From the NCBI GenBank assembly GCA_005502925.1, contig SCPD01000004.1, positions 248,001 through 312,000 on the forward strand: 64,000 nt of DNA. Reading direction: 5' to 3'. Made by a program: the position numbers and the translations under genes. Under the pieces are notes generated by a model. It had not been told where the DNA came from, searched no databases, and worked only from the letters and a program-made list of their open reading frames with translations. Source of the DNA: Rhizobiales bacterium Y(2018) (lineage in GTDB: Bacteria > Pseudomonadota > Alphaproteobacteria > Rhizobiales > Aestuariivirgaceae). Shown piece after piece: positions 1 through 5,982 of the stretch. Positions within the stretch are counted from its first letter, which is position 1, and each line of letters opens with the position of its first letter.

Positions 1-92
1 TCGGCGCCAAAGCCAAGAAACGCTTCGAGGTCATGCGCGATCTCGGCCGCCATTTCGACGAGTTCGTCCGCGTGCCCAGGCCGAAGAAGTGA
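1..92 (+). CDS. 3' end of an unidentified CDS (partial)
   Basis: An open frame runs in from the left edge and stops with TGA at 90-92. Only about 29 C-terminal residues are visible, rich in Lys and Arg and ending FVRVPRPKK. There is no recognisable domain in this fragment and I cannot name the product. It points towards the minus-strand gene ending at 211, so the two are convergent. Confidence 0.5.
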   Translation, partial: GAKAKKRFEVMRDLGRHFDEFVRVPRPKK

Positions 93-210
93 AAAACTCG
101 GGTGGCGCCACAGAACTTTCTTCGTTGAATTGTTGCTGCACCACCCGCCCCCATCCGGCTCCCTGGCCTGAGGCCAGGTCGGCCGTATCAGGCGCCTGAA
201 ATGCGATGGC

Positions 211-549
211 TCAGGGCTGTGGACCCGCCGACACGGTGTATTCAGCCTTGCACGTGCCACACCGATAGACTTCTCGCCGGCCGGTTTGCAATACCGGCGA
301 GGACACTTCATTGACTATCCAGCAATGGGGACAGGTCGGGTCCTTATCTGGCCGATAGGCCGTCAAGCGGGACAAAGCGAGGCGGCAATTTTCGTCTTCC
401 GCTTCCAAGATTTCGATTTTTTTCAAACCCGCGTCGGTCATAGAACGCGCTTGGTGGTGAGCTATCTCCGCCCTTATTTCAACTCTTCGGGCGGTGCGGC
501 TGCTCGCAAGGCTGGCAGCGTGGCGTAGGAGAACGGTGTACAATTTCAT
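211..549 (-). CDS. small zinc-ribbon-like hypothetical protein
   Basis: A 112-residue protein of unknown function. Two CxxC pairs are visible near the C-terminus (Cys73/Cys76 in CPHC and Cys97/Cys100 in CGTC), the usual layout of a small zinc ribbon. The N-terminal two thirds is helical and charged, and may form a coiled coil around residues 25-60. The ATG at 547-549 has only a weak Shine-Dalgarno. It lies downstream of the Hsp20 operon on the same strand, separated by a hairpin at 577-609. Zinc binding is inferred from the cysteines only. Confidence 0.65.
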   Translation of the reverse strand: MKLYTVLLRHAASLASSRTARRVEIRAEIAHHQARSMTDAGLKKIEILEAEDENCRLALSRLTAYRPDKDPTCPHCWIVNEVSSPVLQTGRREVYRCGTCKAEYTVSAGPQP

Positions 550-576
550 CGTGAGATTTCGCTCGAGGAACGACGA

Positions 577-609
577 GCCTGCCGCTGCATGTGGTGCTGG
601 GCGGCAGGC
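577..609 (-). terminator. hairpin between the Hsp20 operon and the zinc-ribbon gene
   Basis: A perfect 9-bp inverted repeat (gcctgccgc at 577-585, gcggcaggc at 601-609) lies just past the stop of the small gene at 642. There is no good T-run on the minus strand, so it may be an attenuating or RNA-stabilising hairpin rather than a full intrinsic terminator. Confidence 0.4.
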
Positions 610-641
610 TCTACCGAGACCTGGGAGGGCGCCCGCCAGAT

Positions 642-968
642 CTAGGATGCGGCGGTCACGTCAGCAGATCGCTGTGTCTGACCCATCTTCGATAGGCGGG
701 CGTTCGATTGCAGCCCTGGCGGGCCTGGTCGTCCAGCTCTGAGCGCGTCCATGATTTCATCGAAAGTCACAGTCGTGCCGGATGGAGCCCTGCGAAGCTC
801 GGGAACGGACTCGACGGCACAGGCATCAGACGCCCATGAAGCCAGAATTGACCGCTTCTCATTGATGGACAGGTCCGGGTGACAAACGACCTCGTTGGGA
901 TGAGTGAAGGCGTCCGCAGGTCGCAAGACGCCGTCAAGATTGAGCTCGCAAGGGATGCGCTTTGCCAT
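642..968 (-). CDS. conserved hypothetical protein encoded behind Hsp20
   Basis: A 108-residue soluble protein starting MAKRIPCELN. The central stretch reading EKRSILASWASDACAVE resembles a short conserved protein often seen in rhizobial stress-gene neighbourhoods; the resemblance is from memory and the function is unknown. I place the start at the ATG preceded by GGGGA six bases upstream; two upstream in-frame ATGs are possible but badly spaced. It follows the Hsp20 stop by 24 bp on the same strand, so it is probably cotranscribed and heat- or stress-induced. No cofactor or membrane signature is seen. Confidence 0.7.
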   Translation of the reverse strand: MAKRIPCELNLDGVLRPADAFTHPNEVVCHPDLSINEKRSILASWASDACAVESVPELRRAPSGTTVTFDEIMDALRAGRPGPPGLQSNARLSKMGQTQRSADVTAAS

Positions 969-992
969 CTTCATTCCCCGCATGGTGACACC

Positions 993-1436
993 TCACGAAA
1001 GACGCTTCTCCGCGCTGCCTCCATTGATGGAGATTTTGCGCGGCTTAGCGGCTTCGGGAACCTCGTTACGGAGGCCTATTTCGAGAATGCCCTTATCATA
1101 GTCGGCGCCCGTAACCTCCACGTGGTCGGCCAAACTGAACTGGCGCTCGAATTCCGTTTCGGTGATGCCCTCATGGAGGTACTGCTTGCCCGATTCGGAA
1201 GTCTTGCGGCCAGCGACTTTCAGGAGGTTTTGCTGAGCCGTAATGGTGATGTCATCGGGCGAAAAGCCCGCGACGGCGAGGCGAATGCAATAATTGGCAT
1301 CATCCTTCCTGATGATGTCGTAGGGCGGGAAATTGCCCTCTTTCTCCAGGCGGCGACTGGCGCCGTTCAGGATGCTTAAGAATGGTTCGAAGCCGATGCT
1401 TGAACGCGAAAAGTTAGTTAGATCGTAGTTGCGCAT
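993..1436 (-). CDS. Hsp20/alpha-crystallin small heat-shock protein
   Basis: A 147-residue ATP-independent holdase chaperone of the IbpA type that would bind unfolding cytoplasmic proteins. The N-terminus MRNYDLTNFSRSSIGFEPF matches class A rhizobial sHsps. The alpha-crystallin domain spans about residues 35-130, and the C-terminal tail carries the PRKISI motif, the I-x-I-type anchor for oligomers. I chose the ATG eight bases after GGAGG; two nearer upstream ATGs overlap or crowd that site. Upstream lie a heat-shock-type promoter (1538-1565) and a leader that looks like a ROSE thermosensor. It heads a two-gene operon. Confidence 0.95.
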   Translation of the reverse strand: MRNYDLTNFSRSSIGFEPFLSILNGASRRLEKEGNFPPYDIIRKDDANYCIRLAVAGFSPDDITITAQQNLLKVAGRKTSESGKQYLHEGITETEFERQFSLADHVEVTGADYDKGILEIGLRNEVPEAAKPRKISINGGSAEKRLS

Positions 1437-1530
1437 AGCCATATCCTCCATTGAGCAACATGGGTACGAGCAGTGCGCCGGACTTCCGCCAGCACCCGCA
1501 CCGGATCTGACACCCCCAAGCGATCCGGCG
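1437..1530 (-). promoter_or_regulatory. candidate ROSE-type RNA thermometer in the hsp20 leader
   Basis: The transcript leader contains a perfect 7-bp stem (ccggatc 1501-1507 with gatccgg 1522-1528). Immediately before the start it has TTGCT, a four-base loop, then GGAGGA. In rhizobial ROSE elements a U(U/C)GCU stretch pairs imperfectly with the Shine-Dalgarno and melts on heating. The proximal hairpin here has that layout. No folding was computed, so this is a pattern call. Confidence 0.5.
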
Positions 1531-1537
1531 GCTTTTG

Positions 1538-1565
1538 ATCTAGTTCGGGCTCGCGAGTCTTCAAG
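1538..1565 (-). promoter_or_regulatory. RpoH (sigma-32)-like promoter for hsp20
   Basis: On the minus strand CTTGAA (1560-1565) is followed after 16 bases by CTAGAT (1538-1543). CTTGAA is the alphaproteobacterial heat-shock -35 sequence; the -10 is a weaker match. It gives a leader of roughly 95 nt before the hsp20 start. Confidence 0.5.
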
Positions 1566-1597
1566 CCCCTCTGCAGAAAAAATTCTGGAGCGAGCGT

Positions 1598-2062
1598 TTA
1601 TGAACTTTGATCTTCTTTGTTTCGGTTGATCCGGGCTTCAACCCAGGCGAAGACGACGAGCAGCAACAGGGCAAGTCCAACGCCCACGGCCACGACCCGC
1701 CAAGCAGCAAAGGCGCAAGCTATTCCCAGCGCCGCCGTGACCCAGACACTTGCGGCCGTAGTCAACCCTTCGATGTGCCGCGCCTGTGGGTCGCGCAGGA
1801 TGGCGCCTGCGCCAATAAAGCCAATCCCGGCCATAACGCCCTGGATCACGCCCTGAACGACCCGGCTCAAGGCATCGGGCTGGTCGGCAAGGCCGTGATA
1901 CTCGATGGTGGCCAATGTTACGACTGCGGCACCCAAGCCGACAAGGCCCAGGGTCCGCATACCCAGCGGCTTGCCTATGAGGTCGCGGTTGAGACCTAAA
2001 CAAACGCCAACCGCCGTCGCCGCGGCTAAACGATAGATCGTATCGAGGAGATGCTCATCCAT
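1598..2062 (-). CDS. MgtC/SapB-family inner-membrane protein
   Basis: A 154-residue membrane protein with about four to five hydrophobic helices. The signature stretch GIGFIGAGAIL, followed by GLTTAASVWVTAALG, is diagnostic of the MgtC/SapB family. Family members influence Mg2+ homeostasis, acid tolerance and F1Fo ATPase activity; this one is the short form, without the C-terminal soluble domain of Salmonella MgtC. It begins 11 bp after the response-regulator gene ending at 2074, so it is probably the third gene of a stress operon read from the EcfG-type promoter at 2921-2945. The specific role here is not known. Confidence 0.88.
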   Translation of the reverse strand: MDEHLLDTIYRLAAATAVGVCLGLNRDLIGKPLGMRTLGLVGLGAAVVTLATIEYHGLADQPDALSRVVQGVIQGVMAGIGFIGAGAILRDPQARHIEGLTTAASVWVTAALGIACAFAAWRVVAVGVGLALLLLVVFAWVEARINRNKEDQSS

Positions 2063-2073
2063 AGTGCTTTTTG

Positions 2074-2493
2074 TTATTCCCCGGGGCCATTCATGGAAGC
2101 CATGAGGCGCTTAATGCGGTCGAGTACCAATTGTTGATCGTAGGGCTTCGCCAGGAGAGGCCCGTCCTCACAGATTTCCGCTGCCACATCGGCTGCCTTC
2201 GCCACGGTGCCCGCCAGCAACATCTGGATTTGGGGATGTTTTTGACGGACGTGGCGTGAGAAGGTAAAGCCGTCCATGTCGCCAGGCAACTGAACCTCCG
2301 AAAGAACAACGTCTATGGGGAGCCCGCTCTCGTCGAGAACGGCAATTGCTTCGGTCGCATTCGAGGCTTCCAGCACGCGATACCCGCATTCACGCAGATA
2401 ATCGCATAGGACCAGCCGCGCCAATATCGACGGTTCCACCACAAGGACAATCGGACGTTTTTCTGCATTCTGAGAGTCAGCGTCATTGATCAT
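2074..2493 (-). CDS. stand-alone response-regulator receiver domain, degenerate active site
   Basis: A 139-residue single-domain CheY-like protein with no output domain. The fold is recognisable (VLVVEPS, then LSEVQLPG, then LLAGT and AKPY), and Thr96 and Lys117 are kept. However, Glu66 occupies the position of the phospho-accepting Asp, and the acidic pair is Glu20-Pro21. It is therefore unlikely to be phosphorylated conventionally and could act as a fixed or mimic-state partner. Its start overlaps the previous receiver gene by 11 bp, implying translational coupling and joint function. Confidence 0.9.
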   Translation of the reverse strand: MINDADSQNAEKRPIVLVVEPSILARLVLCDYLRECGYRVLEASNATEAIAVLDESGLPIDVVLSEVQLPGDMDGFTFSRHVRQKHPQIQMLLAGTVAKAADVAAEICEDGPLLAKPYDQQLVLDRIKRLMASMNGPGE

Positions 2494-2896
2494 TCACGGA
2501 TCCCGTAGAGCTCCCGGTTAAGAGCGTTTCAATTTCGGCTGTTATCCGATCGAGCGAATATGGCTTGGCGATTGGCAGTGGAAAACCTGGAGGGCAGTCT
2601 TCCATTCTGACGTGACCCGATGTTGTCAGCACTAGCGTATGTGCATGATGCGTACGAATGTAATTGGCGAGACCGTAGCCGTCGATTGACCCCGGCATCC
2701 GGATGTCGGTGAAAACCAACGATATCGGGATGCCTGATTTCAGCACTCGGACTGCGTCATCGGCATTCGTGGCTTCATGTACCTCAAATCCCCGGGAGCG
2801 AAGGAAATCGGCCGTATCAATGAGAATGAGAACCTCATCCTCCACCACCAAAAGTCGATGTCTTTGATGGGTGCCTGCCTTTTCAACTGGTATCAT
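2483..2896 (-). CDS. stand-alone response-regulator receiver domain
   Basis: A 137-residue CheY-like receiver without an output domain. All catalytic positions are present: acidic pair Glu19-Asp20 in VVEDE, phospho-acceptor Asp64 in FTDIRMPG, Thr92/Ser93 in the switch region, and Lys111 in AKPY. It heads the run receiver, degenerate receiver, MgtC. No histidine kinase is encoded in the window, so the phosphodonor is unknown. An EcfG-type promoter at 2921-2945 suggests general-stress control; in this class such receivers often modulate the general stress response. Confidence 0.92.
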   Translation of the reverse strand: MIPVEKAGTHQRHRLLVVEDEVLILIDTADFLRSRGFEVHEATNADDAVRVLKSGIPISLVFTDIRMPGSIDGYGLANYIRTHHAHTLVLTTSGHVRMEDCPPGFPLPIAKPYSLDRITAEIETLLTGSSTGSVNDQ

Positions 2897-2920
2897 TGCC
2901 GTCCCTGCCCGATTGCCTAT

Positions 2921-2945
2921 AACTGACGAGGAGCAATTAAGTTCC
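2921..2945 (-). promoter_or_regulatory. EcfG-type general-stress promoter for the receiver/MgtC operon
   Basis: On the minus strand GGAAC (2941-2945) is followed by exactly 16 bases and AGTT (2921-2924). The alphaproteobacterial EcfG consensus is GGAAC-N16/17-CGTT, so it matches except for one -10 base. The downstream genes fit a general-stress regulon. Confidence 0.6.
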
Positions 2946-2975
2946 GGCGAAACTTATATAATCGCCCCGAACGAA

Positions 2976-3005
2976 AATCCGCCCTTGATTTCCCGAGGGC
3001 GGATT
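2976..3005 (-). terminator. terminator hairpin after the CsbD gene
   Basis: A perfect 10-bp inverted repeat (aatccgccct 2976-2985, agggcggatt 2996-3005) with a 10-base loop sits 26 bp past the csbD-like stop. It is followed on the minus strand by TTCGTT. It probably ends the csbD transcript before the receiver promoter. Confidence 0.6.
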
Positions 3006-3031
3006 CTCATCGTCAGCAGTCTTGCATCAAC

Positions 3032-3235
3032 TTACCAGCGCTGTTCGCCGTACCAGGTGTCGATGTCTTTTTTTACCTGGTCCTTCTGGATGCCGTAACG
3101 CTCCTGGATCTTGCCCTCGAGCTGGTCGCGGCGACCGTTGATCACATCAAGGTCATCGTCCGTGAGCTTGCCCCACTTCTCCTTGACCTTGCCCTTGAGC
3201 TGTTTCCAGTTACCTTCGACGCGGTTCCAATCCAT
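3032..3235 (-). CDS. CsbD-family general stress protein
   Basis: A 67-residue hydrophilic protein starting MDWNRVEGNWKQLKGKVKEK, the typical opening of the CsbD family (PF05532), and of normal family length. The molecular role is unknown; members are strongly induced in general stress responses. AGGAG stands nine bases before the ATG. The frame stays open about 115 codons further upstream, but that part has no family similarity and lacks a better start. An EcfG-type promoter lies at 3274-3298 and a hairpin terminator follows at 2976-3005, so it is likely monocistronic. Confidence 0.93.
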   Translation of the reverse strand: MDWNRVEGNWKQLKGKVKEKWGKLTDDDLDVINGRRDQLEGKIQERYGIQKDQVKKDIDTWYGEQRW

Positions 3236-3273
3236 GTAATCTCGCTCCTGTTGAGTGGGATGTCCGAGATTAC

Positions 3274-3298
3274 AACTTCCGAAACCGACCAGCGTTCC
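3274..3298 (-). promoter_or_regulatory. EcfG-type general-stress promoter for the CsbD gene
   Basis: On the minus strand GGAAC (3294-3298), 16 bases, then AGTT (3274-3277). This is the same spacing and the same one-base -10 deviation as the element at 2921-2945, which strengthens both calls. It lies 38 bp before the csbD ATG. Confidence 0.6.
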
Positions 3299-3516
3299 GC
3301 TCATGAGAATTCCAATCCGAAGCCCCGTGGGTGAGCGGAGTGCGGTGCGGATTTTAAGAGGCCCGAGCGAGGCCAGTTTGCCCGCCAAATTGCGAACCAG
3401 ACAGAGGTCGGCGAAGAGTGTACCAAAAGACAGGGCGATCGAGGCAATGGAACTCTTGCGCGCCGAGTGCATTTTTACAACGTCCCTGTCATCGGGACAG
3501 CATCCACATCTCACTA

Positions 3517-3550
3517 AACCCGCCAAGCTTCTGGCGGGTTTTTCTTTTTC
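3517..3550 (+). terminator. intrinsic terminator with no assigned upstream gene
   Basis: A perfect 9-bp stem (aacccgcca 3517-3525, tggcgggtt 3532-3540) with a 6-base loop, followed by a T-rich run to 3550. It is oriented to end plus-strand transcripts, although no plus-strand gene precedes it. A 5-bp hairpin (ctgtc/gacag, 3486-3500) lies just before it. Confidence 0.65.
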
Positions 3551-3613
3551 GGAACTATTGGAAAAGAATACGCTTTTCATCCTGCGTAACCCGTCGTTCC
3601 CTACGGGATGCGT

Positions 3614-3657
3614 GGGCCCGCCGGGGGGACCCGCACCATAGACCCACCGGCGGGCCC
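3614..3657. repeat. 11-bp perfect inverted repeat
   Basis: gggcccgccgg at 3614-3624 is exactly complementary to ccggcgggccc at 3647-3657, with a 22-base loop. It is GC-rich and has no adjoining T-run, so it is a structured intergenic element of unknown role. Confidence 0.6.
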
Positions 3658-3711
3658 TCCAGGACTACACACCTATTCGCCTGATACCGTACTAACTGCG
3701 CCGGATACCCA

Positions 3712-3733
3712 GCCCCGCTCTTTAAAGCGGGGC
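3712..3733. terminator. hairpin downstream of the small gene at 3766
   Basis: gccccgct (3712-3719) pairs perfectly with agcggggc (3726-3733) across a six-base loop. It lies 32 bp past the stop of the minus-strand small gene pair and may end or stabilise that transcript. The T content is poor on the minus strand and better on the plus strand. Confidence 0.45.
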
Positions 3734-3765
3734 CTTGCTCATTTTAGAGCGATGCTCCCTTGGAT

Positions 3766-3942
3766 TTAAGCTCGCGGCGTATCCGCAAGGCTGTCATTCG
3801 ACTCAATAGCTAATGCTTCGGCGTCGAATTTCGCCGCAATATTCAGAAACCCTCGCTTGGCGCTCATCTCAGATAACCCATTCGCCATCGTTCGGGCCTG
3901 CTCGGCCGCTAGCCGGAGTTCGGCGGCTAAGACGGCTGTCAA
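3766..3942 (-). CDS. 58-residue hypothetical protein with TTG start
   Basis: This frame uses TTG at 3940-3942, overlapping the TGA of the preceding gene (3939-3941), which suggests translational coupling. The product is a helical small protein containing LRLAAEQARTMANGL and GFLNIAAKFDAEA. It resembles, from memory, short unnamed rhizobial proteins with an AEQAR...A..FD layout. An ATG at 3886-3888 is the alternative start, giving 40 residues. No metal site, signal peptide or membrane segment is visible. The function is unknown. Confidence 0.5.
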   Translation of the reverse strand: MTAVLAAELRLAAEQARTMANGLSEMSAKRGFLNIAAKFDAEALAIESNDSLADTPRA

Positions 3943-4157
3943 CGGCTTGCATCCTCGGACAGCCCCGTATGAGCGCAGTCGACTAACTTCTGCAAGTCTC
4001 GTTCGCCACCTTCAGCGCACTCGATGATTAATGAACTGATCCGGGCCTTGATGGACAGATGCTCATCGCTGTTCGTGAGGTTGAGCGCAAAAATGACGCG
4101 CTCGTTCGCCAGCATGATTATCTTCATTTCACCGGCTGAAAATTCTACGATCGCCAT
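3939..4157 (-). CDS. small hypothetical protein
   Basis: A 72-residue protein starting MAIVEFSAGEMKIIMLANER and rich in short strand-like segments, with no recognised family. The ATG at 4155-4157 is preceded by GGGAG at six bases. That Shine-Dalgarno lies inside a hairpin in the leader (4161-4190). An upstream in-frame ATG (4247) would add 30 residues without a ribosome site. It overlaps the 58-residue gene behind it, forming a two-gene unit in the stress region. Confidence 0.6.
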   Translation of the reverse strand: MAIVEFSAGEMKIIMLANERVIFALNLTNSDEHLSIKARISSLIIECAEGGERDLQKLVDCAHTGLSEDASR

Positions 4158-4160
4158 GGA

Positions 4161-4190
4161 GCACTCCCGTTTTCCGTCAGGCGGGAGTCT
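4161..4190 (-). promoter_or_regulatory. leader hairpin covering a Shine-Dalgarno
   Basis: actcccg (4163-4169) and cgggagt (4182-4188) form a perfect 7-bp stem directly before the start at 4157. The GGGAG ribosome site is one arm of the stem, so translation could depend on opening the hairpin. Confidence 0.4.
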
Positions 4191-4671
4191 TGTGCTCTCA
4201 GCCGCCAACGCCTGAGGGCGCATGCTGGCGATTGCTCCCCATATCACAGTATTTTGTACTCAACCATCAGCCCCGCCTCCCGAAAGGTTTACTGCATCGC
4301 GCATATTGTAACGAGCGATGAGCGACTCATCCGAACTTCGCGCATCTGCTCCCTGCCCGACGGCTTCGATTTTCCCTGCTTGGGCATCGGGCTCGCATCG
4401 TGCAAATTTTCGTTATTGCAATGGCTTAGGCCGAAGACCCGGAGCCGGAGGGAGCCCTTTTCGCGATCTTCCCTGTATCTTCCCTGTATCTGAGCCCGAG
4501 GGCGGTTCCGGGACAGCATACGGCGCGGCTATCAAACTCACATCTCCTCCTTCCCGCGCGAAGAGCAGGGCTGTCCGGGGAAAGTTGCGCGATGTCTGAG
4601 AAATCGCACGGAAAACAGGATTGGAGACGCGTCTTCTAAAATGAGACTCAGAATTCCCCCCTCGACTTCCC

Positions 4672-4719
4672 CCTTCTCCCGCCTGCGGGAGAAGGTGCCC
4701 GACAGGGCGGATGAGGGTG
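4672..4719 (+). repeat. dispersed palindromic repeat, copy 1
   Basis: It begins with the near-perfect palindrome ccttctcccgcctgcgggag plus aagg (4672-4695), followed by a GGCGGATGAGGG-type tail to 4719. The same unit recurs in reverse orientation at 4809-4855. This kind of sequence is common between genes in Hyphomicrobiales. Confidence 0.7.
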
Positions 4720-4808
4720 CTGGTTCAGTTGATGACATCTCTTCCTGAAAACAACGAGACGAAGCTTCAACACCGCCCACGTTTGCGCTTCTACAGAGGC
4801 TGAGAGAA

Positions 4809-4855
4809 CACCCTCATCCGGCCTTCGGCCACCTTCTCCCGCAGGCGGGAGAAGG
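4809..4855 (-). repeat. dispersed palindromic repeat, copy 2 (inverted)
   Basis: A CCCTCATCCGGCCTTCGGCC tail (4811-4830) is followed by ccttctcccgcaggcgggag plus aagg (4832-4855). It is the mirror copy of 4672-4719 and could pair with it to form a cruciform enclosing about 90 bp. Confidence 0.7.
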
Positions 4856-4965
4856 GGAATGCAGGTGAGGCTTGCGGGGTTCGACGAATTTCCCCGGACA
4901 GCCCTGGCGCGAAGCGGGGGAAGGAGCAGGCGCCACCTTCCCGCAAGGGGGAAGGAAAACAAAAA

Positions 4966-5436
4966 TCATTCATTCTCGAAGATCGTCAGCTTGCCGCAAT
5001 CGCTGTCGGCGACGAAGATCGCCATGATCTCTGCGGGCTCGGTCGGACTCGGATTGGCGACGTAGGTATGCAGTGTGCCCGGCGGCTCGAACCAGCTGCC
5101 GCCCGGACCGAATGTGCCGACGGGATCGCTGTTCAACTGCGACTGCAGCGTGCCTTTGAGCACATAGGCGGTGACCGAGCCGGCATGACGATGGCTCGGC
5201 ACCACGACACCCGGCGGAAATTCGACCAGCGTCGTGGTGATGGATTTGCCCGGCACATGGGGCAGCTTCTCGCAGGAGATCACCTGCTCACGCGCGCGTG
5301 AAGGCGCCGCACTCTCTTCCACGCCTGTGCTCATCGCGATCGGATCATGACGGGAGAGCGCCGCCAGGCCAGCAATGACGATGATGCCGGAAGCCAGCAT
5401 TGCCAGCGCAGCGGGATGGATCGCGCGCCCGGTCAT
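4966..5436 (-). CDS. membrane-anchored or exported cupin-domain protein
   Basis: A 156-residue protein with one hydrophobic N-terminal segment (about residues 8-28), probably an anchor or uncleaved signal, then a single cupin barrel (about 60-145). The metal motif PSHRHAGSVTAYVLKG and the second motif ending PPGTLHTYVA are visible. The likely function is binding a small ligand or metal-dependent turnover in the periplasm; the substrate is unknown. Its ATG overlaps the stop of the AhpD-like gene by four bases, so the two are translated together. Confidence 0.85.
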   Translation of the reverse strand: MTGRAIHPAALAMLASGIIVIAGLAALSRHDPIAMSTGVEESAAPSRAREQVISCEKLPHVPGKSITTTLVEFPPGVVVPSHRHAGSVTAYVLKGTLQSQLNSDPVGTFGPGGSWFEPPGTLHTYVANPSPTEPAEIMAIFVADSDCGKLTIFENE

Positions 5437-5882
5437 CTGGCGGCCTCGGGCGTCGAGCGGAAGCCGATGGCGATGCGGTTGTAGAGATTCATGAGGCCGA
5501 TCACGATGGTGAGATCAGCCAATTCCTTTTCGGTGAACGCGGCCGCCACCGCCGCATAATCGGTATCCGGAATGCCGGTCTCGGCCACACGCGTCACCGT
5601 TTCCGCCCAGGCGAGAGCCGCCTGTTCACGCGCATCGAAAAGCTTGCCGCCTTCGCGCCACGCCGGCACCAGCACCAGCTTCGCTACGTCGAGTCCCTGC
5701 TTCAGCAGGTCGCGCGAATGCATGTCGATGCAATAGGCGCAGCCATTGATCTGCGAGACGCGCAGATTGACGAGATCGATGAGGGGCTTCGGCAGGCCGC
5801 TTTTGGCGACATAGTCGCGCGTGGCCCTGATGGCGGCCATGCCGGCGGGAGCGGCTTTCATATAATCGAGGCGGAGGGTCAT
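5433..5882 (-). CDS. AhpD-like carboxymuconolactone decarboxylase-family protein
   Basis: A 149-residue protein of the CMD/AhpD peroxidase-like fold. The redox motif C48-A-Y-C51-I-D-M-H55 matches the CxxC...H centre of alkylhydroperoxidase AhpD cores. Homologues reduce peroxides or act as thiol-disulfide partners. The start MTLRLDYMKA was chosen because the family begins there; the frame continues upstream only by running into the divergent MocR gene. It overlaps the cupin gene by four bases, forming a two-gene operon facing a MocR regulator, its likely controller. Confidence 0.9.
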   Translation of the reverse strand: MTLRLDYMKAAPAGMAAIRATRDYVAKSGLPKPLIDLVNLRVSQINGCAYCIDMHSRDLLKQGLDVAKLVLVPAWREGGKLFDAREQAALAWAETVTRVAETGIPDTDYAAVAAAFTEKELADLTIVIGLMNLYNRIAIGFRSTPEAAR

Positions 5883-5953
5883 GAGTGTTTGTCCTGAGAG
5901 CTTTGGTGTCGAGCTTGAGATGCGCTCTGGCAGGGCCAATAAAAAGCACCAAG

Positions 5954-5977
5954 AATGGCATAAACTGCTGTACCATT
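5954..5977. promoter_or_regulatory. candidate operator between the AhpD-like and MocR genes
   Basis: aatgg (5954-5958) and ccatt (5973-5977) form an inverted repeat separated by 14 bases, just six bases before the MocR start. MocR/PdxR-type regulators usually bind repeated sites in such divergent regions. Assignment is by position only. Confidence 0.3.
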
Positions 5978-5982
5978 CGGCC

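Larger units (their letters stand above)
3299..3765. other. non-coding stretch with three strong hairpins
   Basis: No convincing gene on either strand; the open frames here run across the terminators. It holds a small hairpin at 3486-3500, an intrinsic terminator at 3517-3550, an 11-bp inverted repeat at 3614-3657 and an 8-bp hairpin at 3712-3733. A plus-strand small RNA ending at 3550 is possible. No tRNA cloverleaf was recognised. Confidence 0.5.
4191..4965. other. long non-coding stretch with dispersed repeats
   Basis: About 775 bp without a supportable gene; the short open frames have no family likeness and cross the repeats. It holds a tandem direct repeat of tcttccctgta (two units, about 4477-4498) and two inverted copies of a palindromic repeat at 4672-4719 and 4809-4855. 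Confidence 0.6.

Noticed and set aside
3236-3580. 115-codon N-terminal extension of the CsbD frame
   Set aside because: It crosses an intrinsic terminator and a promoter-like element; CsbD proteins are normally about 65-70 residues and a good ribosome site precedes the short start.
3299-3765. tRNA or other structured RNA gene
   Set aside because: Several hairpins are present but no cloverleaf arms, T-loop consensus or CCA end could be found on either strand.
4477-4498. Tandem repeat of tcttccctgta as a CRISPR or VNTR seed
   Set aside because: Only two units with no spacers; it is just a short direct repeat.
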